Shown here one piece after another: positions 1-6,733 of a DNA stretch of 10,211 bases; the stretch's first letter is position 1, and each line of letters begins with the position of its first letter. The notes beneath the pieces are model-generated. The model made no database searches and was not told the DNA's origin. It was given only the letters and a program-made list of their open reading frames with translations. This DNA is from Bacteroidota bacterium (GTDB taxonomy: Bacteria; Bacteroidota; Ignavibacteria; Tepidaquicellales; Tepidaquicellaceae), in assembly GCA_003519545.1 (NCBI GenBank), contig DOWN01000066.1:1-10211 (forward strand), written 5' to 3'. Both the position numbers and the translations under genes were made by a program.

Positions 1-6
1 ATATAG

Positions 7-14
7 TATTTTTG
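7..14 (+). promoter_or_regulatory. Putative Bacteroidota-type -7 promoter element for the esterase-glgA unit
   Basis: TATTTTTG fits the Bacteroidota -7 consensus TAnnTTTG exactly and lies 36 bases before the esterase ATG. The same 12 bases, TATTTTTGTTAA, recur directly upstream of lon. The partner -33 box (TTTG) would lie outside the left edge, so only half of the promoter can be judged. In such AT-rich sequence the match could be chance, but its position and its repetition before lon support it. Confidence 0.5.
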
Positions 15-50
15 TTAACTATCCTTTAAAAATCAACTTAATATAATCGA

Positions 51-782
51 ATGAGAAGAGAAATTACAAAATGGTTTAGTCCAAATCTAAACAAAGAAAT
101 GGAAATAGTTTCATATGGAGATTACGGATTTGCATTATTAATGTTTCCGACTGCTGCTGCTGACTATCTTGAATATGAAAGATTTCAATTAATTGACGCA
201 ATTAAACCATTTATTGAATCAGGTAAATGTAAAGTATATTCAATCAACAGCATAAACAGTGAAAGTTGGCTGAATGATGAAATGCATCCTTATGATAAAG
301 CAATTAGACATCAGCAATTTAATAAATATGTAGTTGAAGAAGTTGTTCCTTTTATTTATAAAGACTGTAACGGTGTTGTTCCAATTTATACTACCGGTGC
401 TTCTCTCGGTGCTTTTCACGCTGTAAATACTTTTCTCAGAAGACCTGATCTTTTCGCGGGAACTATAGGTATGAGCGGCTCTTATGACTTAACTGATTAT
501 GCAAAAAATTATTTTGATGAGAATATGTATTTCAATTCTCCTATGCATTATATGCCGAATCTTGAAGACAACGAAATTCTTGAACAAATGAGAAATGGAA
601 AAAAAATATATCTCGTATCAGGAAGAGGAAACTATGAAAAACCGGAAGCATCTACCGATTTATCAAATGTTTTAAACTCTAAATCCATTCCTAATGAAGT
701 TGATCTTTGGGGTTATGATGTACCTCATGATTGGCCAACTTGGAGAAAAATGTTACCTTATTATCTGGAAGCAAAACTTTAA
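51..782 (+). CDS. Putative esterase, alpha/beta hydrolase fold (COG4947-like)
   Basis: This 243-residue protein is a probable cytoplasmic serine esterase of the esterase D-related COG4947 type; its natural substrate is unknown. The nucleophile elbow is GASLG at residues 116-120 (Ser118). The probable catalytic histidine is His226 in the motif HDWPTWRKMLPYYL near the C-terminus. The acid is less certain: Glu196 or Asp203, after the GRGNYEKPE segment. Family-like landmarks include the N-terminal MRREITKWFSP, FNSPMHYMPNL at 161-171 and GMSGSYDL at 140-147. There is no signal peptide or membrane segment. The ATG at 51 gives the family's usual N-terminus and length, and no Shine-Dalgarno precedes it. 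glgA starts 11 bases after the stop, so the two are probably co-transcribed. That hints at a role near glycogen or carbohydrate metabolism, but this is inference from context only. Confidence 0.85.
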   Translation: MRREITKWFSPNLNKEMEIVSYGDYGFALLMFPTAAADYLEYERFQLIDAIKPFIESGKCKVYSINSINSESWLNDEMHPYDKAIRHQQFNKYVVEEVVPFIYKDCNGVVPIYTTGASLGAFHAVNTFLRRPDLFAGTIGMSGSYDLTDYAKNYFDENMYFNSPMHYMPNLEDNEILEQMRNGKKIYLVSGRGNYEKPEASTDLSNVLNSKSIPNEVDLWGYDVPHDWPTWRKMLPYYLEAKL

Positions 783-793
783 TCTCAAAACAA

Positions 794-2242
794 ATGAAAG
801 TTGCTTTCGCTTGCTCTGAATGTTTTCCTTATGTTAAAACCGGAGGACTCGGTGATGTTTGCGGGTCTCTGCCAAAATCTTTGTTTGATCTCGGCTGTGA
901 AATAAAAGTTTTTTTACCGCTTTATGGCGGAATTAATACTTCTAATCATAAATTATCTCTATCTGATGAATTGAGAGATATTCCCGTTATGATTGGAAAT
1001 TCAACTCATACTTTTAATGTATGGACCGGAAAACTTCCGAATTCTGAAGTTGATGTTTATCTGATTGATAATCCTCATTATTTCCACAGAGAACTGCCTT
1101 ACACAAATGATAGAGATGAAGATGAAAGATTTATTCTGTTTCAGCAAGCGATGTTGATAACTATTCAGTATTTAAAATGGTCTCCGGATATTATTCACTG
1201 CAACGACTGGCAAACTTCACTTATCCCTGCATATTTAAAAACCACTTTTGCCTGGGATAAACTTTTTGAATCAACTAAATCAGTTTTATCTATTCACAAT
1301 ATTGGTTATCAGGGAAGATTTTCACCTGAATCCATTTATAATTCAAATCTTCCTGTTGAATACTTCTACCCTTACAGTCCGTTTGAACTGGATAATTCAT
1401 TTTGCTTTTTAAAAGCAGGTATTGTTTATTCAGATATTATTACAACTGTCAGTCCGACATATTCTGAAGAAATTCAAACAGAAGAATTTGGTGCAGGACT
1501 TGAAGGAGTTTTGAAATCAAGATCGGGTGATTTATACGGAATACTAAACGGAATTGATCTGGATGTTTGGAATCCTTTAACCGACCATTATATAAAAACT
1601 CACTATTCAATTGATAATCTTGAAGATAAGGAAGAAAATAAAAAAAATTTAATAAACCGGATTGAATTCAAATACAACGAAGATACACCTGTCTTCGGAA
1701 TCATTTCAAGATTAACCGGTCAAAAGGGATTTGATTTATTAAAACCTATACTTCATCATTTACTTGAAAATAATGATATACAATTGATTGTATTAGGCAG
1801 CGGTGAAACGCAATACGAAGAACTTTTCAGGTCAGCACAATATGCTTTCCCTGATAAATTATTTTTCTGGTCGGGTTATAATACTGAATTGTCCCATCTG
1901 ATTACAGCAGGTTCAGATATTTTTTTAATGCCATCTCATTATGAACCTTGCGGTTTAAATCAAATGTATTCTTTAAATTATGGAACTGTCCCTATCGTAA
2001 GAAAAACAGGTGGTCTTGCAGATACTGTAAAAGATTATCATGAGTTTGATGAGAAGGGTAACGGCTTTTCTTTTAAAGATTATCTTCCGGATGCTCTGGA
2101 AAAAACAATACACAGGGCTTTATATATGTTCAAAGATAAAAAAATCTGGAAAGAAATTATGATACGCGGAATGAAAGAAGATTTTTCCTGGAAAATCTCC
2201 GCAGAAAAATATATGGATTTATATAAAAAAATTATCAGTTAA
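794..2242 (+). CDS. glgA: Glycogen synthase (ADP-glucose type, GT5)
   Basis: This 482-residue enzyme transfers glucose from ADP-glucose to the non-reducing end of an alpha-1,4-glucan, the chain-extension step of bacterial glycogen synthesis in the cytoplasm. It has the two Rossmann-type halves of a GT-B glycosyltransferase. The N-terminal half carries KTGGL at 15-19 (nucleotide-sugar loop), HCNDW at 135-139 and HNIGYQG at 168-174. The C-terminal half carries SRLTGQKG at 305-312 (phosphate-contacting Arg306 and Lys311) and EPCGLNQ at 384-390, where Glu384 is the conserved catalytic-site glutamate, followed by RKTGGLADTV. Length matches the family (about 480). The ATG at 794 is chosen because MKVAFACSECFPYVKTGGL is the standard GlgA N-terminus. 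An in-frame TTG at 731 would add 21 unrelated residues inside the esterase gene. Its last 8 bases overlap the convergent MBL nuclease gene. No glgB, glgC or glgP lies in the window. Confidence 0.97.
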   Translation: MKVAFACSECFPYVKTGGLGDVCGSLPKSLFDLGCEIKVFLPLYGGINTSNHKLSLSDELRDIPVMIGNSTHTFNVWTGKLPNSEVDVYLIDNPHYFHRELPYTNDRDEDERFILFQQAMLITIQYLKWSPDIIHCNDWQTSLIPAYLKTTFAWDKLFESTKSVLSIHNIGYQGRFSPESIYNSNLPVEYFYPYSPFELDNSFCFLKAGIVYSDIITTVSPTYSEEIQTEEFGAGLEGVLKSRSGDLYGILNGIDLDVWNPLTDHYIKTHYSIDNLEDKEENKKNLINRIEFKYNEDTPVFGIISRLTGQKGFDLLKPILHHLLENNDIQLIVLGSGETQYEELFRSAQYAFPDKLFFWSGYNTELSHLITAGSDIFLMPSHYEPCGLNQMYSLNYGTVPIVRKTGGLADTVKDYHEFDEKGNGFSFKDYLPDALEKTIHRALYMFKDKKIWKEIMIRGMKEDFSWKISAEKYMDLYKKIIS

Positions 2243-3653
2243 GTATCACAGTCTCGCCGTAATCCGGAATATATATATTTTTAAAATCCATTTTATTCAG
2301 ATTGGATTTTAATGCTTCCATCATATCAATCTCTCCGTGAACTAAAAATGTTTTCTTCAAATTTTTTCTGCTGTAATCATTAAAAAATCTTTGCAATTCG
2401 TTTTCATCTGCGTGTGCAGAAAATGAATTTAAAACAACAACTTTTGCTCTCACAGGATATGGCTCACCGAAAATATTAACTTCCATACCCGGGTTTTTAA
2501 CAGACTCGACAAGTCTTCTGCCCAATGTATGTTCGGCTTGAAAACCTATAATTAAAATCGTATTATTTTTATTTTCAATATTGTTTCTTAAATGGTGAAG
2601 TATTCTTCCGGCTTCGCACATTCCCGATGCTGAAATTACCATACAACTTCCGTCAAAAAAATTCAGACTTTTAGACTCTTCAACATCTTTTACATATCTT
2701 ACATTGTTTAATCCGAAAATATCAACTCCATCTGAAATTAATTTTGCTGTTTCTTCATCGAAACATTCAGGATGCATTTTAAAAACTTCTGTTGCATTCA
2801 CAGACAATGGACTGTCAACAAAAATAGGAATTTTTGGAATTTTGTTTTCATTAAACAATTTTGACATTGCATAAACTATCTCCTGTGTTCTTCCGACACT
2901 GAATGCAGGAACAATTATTTTTCCCCCTTTTTCATAATTATCAAGTATTACTTGTGCAAGTTGTGAATCCATTTCTGTTGCTTTATCGTGAACTCTGCCT
3001 CCATAAGTAGATTCACTTATCAGATAATCAACATCTCCCATAAAATCAGGATCTTTTAAAATCGGAAGTTCCCATCTGCCAATATCTCCTGTAAATCCGA
3101 ATCTGATTTTTTTTCCATTTTCCTCAATCTCGAGTAACACCTGTGATGAACCTAATATATGTCCTGCATCAAAAAAAGTTACCGCAACTTTATTATCGAA
3201 CCCATCAATAAAAAATTTATTATTATATGGCATTGACTTAAATTGTTTGAGAACATTTAATGCATCCGAAATTGTATATAAATGATTAAAAAGTTTTTCG
3301 CCTTTTCTTGCTTTTTTCTTATTTACAAATTCAACGTCTTTTTCCTGGATGTGTGCTGAATCTTGCAACATTATCGAACATAAATCTCTCGTTGCCGGCG
3401 TGCAATAAATATTTCCTCTGAATCCTTTCTTATATAAAGTTGGTAAATTTCCGGAATGATCAATATGAGCATGTGATAACACAACCGAATGAACCTGTTC
3501 AGGTTTGAATAAAAAATCTTTATTCCTTCTGTAAGATTCCTCACGTCTGCCTTGAAACAATCCACAGTCAAGCAATAATTTTTTACCGTTGATTGTTAAC
3601 AGGTGTTGTGAACCTGTTACTGTTTTAGCCGCACCGCAAAATTTAATTTCCAT
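2235..3653 (-). CDS. MBL-fold beta-CASP ribonuclease (Ysh1/CPSF73-like, COG1236)
   Basis: This 472-residue protein is a predicted zinc-dependent RNA-processing or RNA-degrading nuclease of the beta-CASP group, related to bacterial TTHA0252-type enzymes and eukaryotic CPSF73. The metallo-beta-lactamase motifs are all present: Asp29 (LLLDCG), HAHIDH at 61-66, His165 in DAGHILGS, and Asp190 in TGDIG. The beta-CASP motifs also look intact: A is Glu214 in SESTYGG, B is His414 in FSAHAD, C is His439 in LVHGE. The SASGMCEAGR segment at 341-350 is also typical. The metal and active sites therefore appear complete. The start MEIKFCGAAKTVTGS is the usual N-terminus. Its ATG shares one base with the glycosylase stop (TAATG), implying translational coupling, and it is the last gene of the reverse operon. 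Exact substrate (mRNA decay, 3' trimming) cannot be told from sequence. Confidence 0.93.
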   Translation of the reverse strand: MEIKFCGAAKTVTGSQHLLTINGKKLLLDCGLFQGRREESYRRNKDFLFKPEQVHSVVLSHAHIDHSGNLPTLYKKGFRGNIYCTPATRDLCSIMLQDSAHIQEKDVEFVNKKKARKGEKLFNHLYTISDALNVLKQFKSMPYNNKFFIDGFDNKVAVTFFDAGHILGSSQVLLEIEENGKKIRFGFTGDIGRWELPILKDPDFMGDVDYLISESTYGGRVHDKATEMDSQLAQVILDNYEKGGKIIVPAFSVGRTQEIVYAMSKLFNENKIPKIPIFVDSPLSVNATEVFKMHPECFDEETAKLISDGVDIFGLNNVRYVKDVEESKSLNFFDGSCMVISASGMCEAGRILHHLRNNIENKNNTILIIGFQAEHTLGRRLVESVKNPGMEVNIFGEPYPVRAKVVVLNSFSAHADENELQRFFNDYSRKNLKKTFLVHGEIDMMEALKSNLNKMDFKNIYIPDYGETVILN

Positions 3654-4252
3654 TATAGTCTGTTGAATTTATGAGGGGTTACAAATTTATTATTCTTTAA
3701 AAAATACCTGTATAAAAATTCCTCACCCTGTGAAATTCCAATTCGTTTAGTTGTTTTAATTTCATTTGGATTAATTTTTATTCCGGCGTCTTTAATCTGT
3801 ATATTCGAGTTTTGAGAATAAACTTTCAGACCATTGTCGTTTTTATTTATATTCAAAGCCATACATAATTTTCCGGGACCGTTTGCTAAATTTTCGCCCG
3901 TAATATTTTTCCTGTTTTTCATCATTTCAGATTCTCCACTCAAAGGTTCTACTGCTCTGATTAACACTGCATTCCCTTCACCTTTATTTCCTGTCACGAT
4001 ATTAAAACAAAAATAATTTCCATAAATAAAATAAACATAAGTGACACCTCCTTCTTCAAACATTAACTGATTTCTCGGAGTTATTTTATAATAAGCGTGA
4101 CAAGCAGGATCATGATTTCCTATATATGCTTCAGTTTCTACAATTAAACTTTTCAAAACTAATGAACCATATTTTCTAATCAATATCTTTCCCAGTAAAT
4201 TTTTTGCAACAGTTGTTGTTTCCTGTAAATAAAATTTTTTAGGAAGGATCAT
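3653..4252 (-). CDS. mpg: 3-methyladenine DNA glycosylase (AAG/MPG family)
   Basis: This 199-residue monofunctional DNA glycosylase flips out alkylated or deaminated purines (3-methyladenine, hypoxanthine and similar) and cleaves the N-glycosidic bond to start base-excision repair. Family hallmarks are IVETEAYIG at 37-45, with Glu41 as the water-activating catalytic residue and Tyr43 in the base pocket; His52, which pairs with human His136; TPRNQLMF at 58-65; YVYFIYGNYFCFNI at 72-85, with Tyr77 and Asn84 equivalent to human Tyr162 and Asn169; and NGPGKLCMAL at 124-133. Residue equivalences are by my alignment from memory. Length fits compact bacterial members. The start overlaps the lipoprotein stop in an ATGA, and the stop overlaps the nuclease start in TAATG, so it is the middle cistron of a tightly coupled operon. 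The link to its neighbours is not obviously functional. Confidence 0.95.
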   Translation of the reverse strand: MILPKKFYLQETTTVAKNLLGKILIRKYGSLVLKSLIVETEAYIGNHDPACHAYYKITPRNQLMFEEGGVTYVYFIYGNYFCFNIVTGNKGEGNAVLIRAVEPLSGESEMMKNRKNITGENLANGPGKLCMALNINKNDNGLKVYSQNSNIQIKDAGIKINPNEIKTTKRIGISQGEEFLYRYFLKNNKFVTPHKFNRL

Positions 4253-6615
4253 TTCGGATCGGGAACTATTTCATCTTCTTTTTTCAAAAGTTCTTCTATC
4301 TCTTCCTGAGATAGTTTTTCTTCAGTTTTATTAGATTCTTCTCCGGGTTTCTCTTCGGTTTTTATTTCTGTATCGCTCTGATTTTTTAAAGTATCACTTG
4401 ATACATTTACTGAATCTGTTTTTTGAAAATTTAAACTGTCATTTGTTACCGGCAATTGCTCATAGTTCTCCACGATTGGTTTTACAACAGGAACAAAATT
4501 TGAACTGCTGTAGTCTTTGATTATTTTATTATAATAATATAAAGTACTGTCTTTATTAAAATATACATTTTCATAAATCCACCCCAATGAATACAATGTA
4601 TTGTCTATATATGAACTGTTTGGATATTTACTTAGAACGTTATTAAATTGTGCAACTGCATTAAAATAATCTTTACTGTTAAATGTTTTCACCGCCGTAT
4701 TAAATGATTCTTCTGCTTCATCCTTTTCAAGTTCCACTTCTTTAATCCCAAGCATCTTTCTTGATTCATTGGCAAAAATTGAATTTGGATATAAAAGAAT
4801 TATGTCATTTAGTATTGCATTTGCCTGTGCATCTTTCTTTTGAGATTTGTATAATGTAGCAAGTGTATATAAAACTTTAGGAGTTTTATTAGCATCGTTA
4901 TATTCGTTTTTAATAATTAAAAGATAATTCTCCGCACTATCGGGTTTGTTTAGTTCATACATAAACAATTCTGCCATTTCATAAAGCGAATTATATCTTA
5001 TTTCATTTTCCAATCCTGCTTCATCTAATTTGTTTTCATTATTCTTATCAAGCGTATCATTAGGAATTTCCTTGCCGTTTTTTTCATTCACGGTGTTTTC
5101 GCCGTCTATACTACCGTCTTCATTTAGTTTTTCTCTTCTGTTATCTTTTGTATCCATTGAATCTATCAAACTTGACTTGAAACCTCCGCCTTTAGGATCT
5201 CCTGAAGGGTCTTCACCTCTTCTGTTTGGATCTTCTCCGTCTCTAATTTCACCTTCACGTTTTGGATCAATTCCTCGTTCTTCATCAAAAATCAATCTGT
5301 ATTTTTCAAGTAACTGATTTTCAAGTGGTATGTTTATTTTATCCGTTCCGTTAATCTGTGCCTGAAGTGTGAAATATTTATCAAGTAATGCTGACTTTCT
5401 GATTGCGGTTGTTATATAATCAGAAAAAGAACTTTCCTGTACAACTTTGTTATAATTAACTAAAGCATTGAGATAATCATTCTTTTCTTTTTCATAATAT
5501 TCTGCTATATAAAAATACGCATCGGAAGAGGCTTTGCTATTGGGATATTTAAGTATTACTTCATAATATTTTAAAAGTGCGGCATTACTTTTGTCCTGAG
5601 CGTTTAAATTATTTGCAAGTTCAAGTTCTGCAAGTTGTTTGTATTCAGGATAGTCTCGATATTTACTGTTTAAATCATTTAATACATTTTCTGCTTGTGC
5701 AAATTTCCGGTTTTGTATTAAAGATTTTGCGAAATTCAGATTTGAATAAAATGATAAATCAAAATCTGAACTTAATTTCACGACTCTCTCATATGCAAGC
5801 ATTGATTTTGAAGGATCAACCAAAGAAAAAATTGTTGCGAGTATATATTCACGCTCTGCTTTCTTGTCGTTATCAACTGTGAACTTAATTGAATTTTCAA
5901 AATATTTTACTGCTTCCGAATAATTTCTTTTTGAAAGTTCATCAAGTGCTAAATCCTGATATGCTTCAGAAATAATTTCGGGATTTTTAGATTCTTTAAT
6001 TAACTTTTGAAAAATTGTTTCTGCTTCCGCTACTCTCCCAAGTTTAAATTTCGTTTTACCCAAGAATAAAATCGCTTCATCACTTAAAGTGCTTGATGAT
6101 AATTTTGATAAGAACTCGCTTAAACTTCTTTCAGCCTGAAAGTAATCATTCTGGTAATAATAAGTTTTACCGATCAATAAAACTGCTCTGTCAAGATATT
6201 TTGAGTTTTTATGGTATTGAATTACTTTTGATGCCCTGCTTAATACTGTTTTAAGTTTATCTCTGACATTTTGAGAAATTGGTAAATCTATATTTAATGA
6301 ATCTAATCTTCTGCTATATGCGGATATTGTTGAAGTTCTGATTTCTTTCATAGCCTCATCAAAATCAGACTGGGCAGTGTAATACACATTAAAATAAGTA
6401 GAAAAATTTTCCATCCGGTTGCCCATAAAAATATAATTCGTTAAATCCTGATAAGTCGGATTTAAAGAAATATTATAATCAGGTTCAGGATCAATACTGT
6501 CCGTAACACCGGATTTAGAAATAGACCGGCTGGTAATAAAATTACAGGAAGATGCAAAAATTGTGAATCCCATAATTACTGCGGCAAATAATATAAAATA
6601 ATATGATTTAAACAT
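4249..6615 (-). CDS. TPR-repeat lipoprotein, possible SprE/PorW-like (type IX secretion/gliding)
   Basis: This is a 788-residue predicted lipoprotein. From the ATG at 6615 the N-terminus is a short basic start (MFKSYY), a hydrophobic stretch to about residue 20, then the lipobox ASSC, with Cys24 as the lipidation site. About ten TPR-like helical hairpins follow: six between residues 140 and 392 and four between 542 and 705, several ending in YPNS. They flank a charged, low-complexity linker at 445-540. The C-terminal tail (about 721-788) is Glu/Lys-rich and probably disordered. The N-terminal region around FNVYYTAQ (75-82) and DRAVLLIGKTYYYQNDYF (142-159) resembles, from memory, the SprE/PorW lipoproteins of Bacteroidota type IX secretion and gliding; a generic TPR lipoprotein is the alternative. 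An in-frame TTG at 6675 would add 20 residues with Asn/Lys/Arg before the signal, so I prefer the ATG. It is the first gene of the reverse operon. Confidence 0.85.
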   Translation of the reverse strand: MFKSYYFILFAAVIMGFTIFASSCNFITSRSISKSGVTDSIDPEPDYNISLNPTYQDLTNYIFMGNRMENFSTYFNVYYTAQSDFDEAMKEIRTSTISAYSRRLDSLNIDLPISQNVRDKLKTVLSRASKVIQYHKNSKYLDRAVLLIGKTYYYQNDYFQAERSLSEFLSKLSSSTLSDEAILFLGKTKFKLGRVAEAETIFQKLIKESKNPEIISEAYQDLALDELSKRNYSEAVKYFENSIKFTVDNDKKAEREYILATIFSLVDPSKSMLAYERVVKLSSDFDLSFYSNLNFAKSLIQNRKFAQAENVLNDLNSKYRDYPEYKQLAELELANNLNAQDKSNAALLKYYEVILKYPNSKASSDAYFYIAEYYEKEKNDYLNALVNYNKVVQESSFSDYITTAIRKSALLDKYFTLQAQINGTDKINIPLENQLLEKYRLIFDEERGIDPKREGEIRDGEDPNRRGEDPSGDPKGGGFKSSLIDSMDTKDNRREKLNEDGSIDGENTVNEKNGKEIPNDTLDKNNENKLDEAGLENEIRYNSLYEMAELFMYELNKPDSAENYLLIIKNEYNDANKTPKVLYTLATLYKSQKKDAQANAILNDIILLYPNSIFANESRKMLGIKEVELEKDEAEESFNTAVKTFNSKDYFNAVAQFNNVLSKYPNSSYIDNTLYSLGWIYENVYFNKDSTLYYYNKIIKDYSSSNFVPVVKPIVENYEQLPVTNDSLNFQKTDSVNVSSDTLKNQSDTEIKTEEKPGEESNKTEEKLSQEEIEELLKKEDEIVPDPK
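5182..5274 (-). repeat. Degenerate 11-12-residue tandem repeat in the lipoprotein linker
   Basis: Residues 448-478 of the lipoprotein contain successive units DPKREGEIRDGE, DPNRRGEDPSG and a partial DPKGGG. At DNA level the recurring core TT(T/A)GGATC appears on the + strand at 5192, 5225 and 5261, spaced 33 and 36 bases apart, so the reading frame is kept. Such short in-frame repeats commonly vary in copy number and encode flexible spacers; here the unit is rich in Asp, Glu, Arg and Gly. The repeats are diverged, so any expansion is not recent. Confidence 0.6.
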
Positions 6616-6733
6616 TATAATGAAATTATTTTTATTCAATCGTTTATTCAAGTTAATTCTTAAATCTGCATACAAATTAATTCACTGAATATTGAAACAT
6701 ATATAACTATTTTTGTTAAAATTTAATTTATAG
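6616..6733. other. Divergent intergenic region between lipoprotein operon and lon
   Basis: This 118-base, very AT-rich stretch separates the divergent starts of the TPR lipoprotein (ATG at 6615) and lon (ATG at 6734). It must hold promoters for both directions. The lon side has a convincing -7 box. On the reverse strand the nearest candidate is TATGTTTC (complement of 6694-6701), one base off TAnnTTTG, with no clear -33 box and a leader of about 78 bases; I consider it weak. I see no inverted repeat resembling CIRCE or another heat-shock operator, and no small ORF or RNA gene. Confidence 0.6.
6708..6715 (+). promoter_or_regulatory. Putative -7 promoter element for lon
   Basis: TATTTTTG matches the Bacteroidota -7 consensus TAnnTTTG and ends 18 bases before the lon ATG, implying a leader of only about a dozen bases. 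The surrounding TATTTTTGTTAA is identical to the element before the esterase gene. The -33 position (about 20 bases upstream, near ACTG at 6684-6687) is a poor match to TTTG, so recognition by the housekeeping sigma factor is plausible but not certain. Confidence 0.5.

Noticed and set aside
731..793. Upstream in-frame TTG start that would lengthen glgA by 21 residues
   Set aside because: The added residues lie inside the esterase gene and match no GlgA N-terminus; the ATG at 794 gives the canonical MKVAFACSE start.
3371..3571. 66-residue reverse reading frame inside the nuclease gene
   Set aside because: Fully contained in another frame of a well-supported gene, with no recognisable domain or start context.
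3834..4016. 60-residue forward frame antisense to the glycosylase gene
   Set aside because: Phe/Ile/Leu-rich composition is the expected complement of an AT-rich gene; no independent support.
5030..5317. 95-residue Ser/Leu/Phe/Pro-rich forward frame opposite the lipoprotein linker
   Set aside because: Its composition is the antisense reflection of the charged repeat linker; no initiation signal or domain.
5577..5882. 101-residue forward frame opposite the TPR region
   Set aside because: Antisense shadow of the lipoprotein gene without any recognisable feature.
6616..6675. TTG start extending the TPR lipoprotein by 20 residues
   Set aside because: It would put a polar, basic stretch ahead of a well-formed lipoprotein signal; the ATG at 6615 places the signal at the N-terminus.
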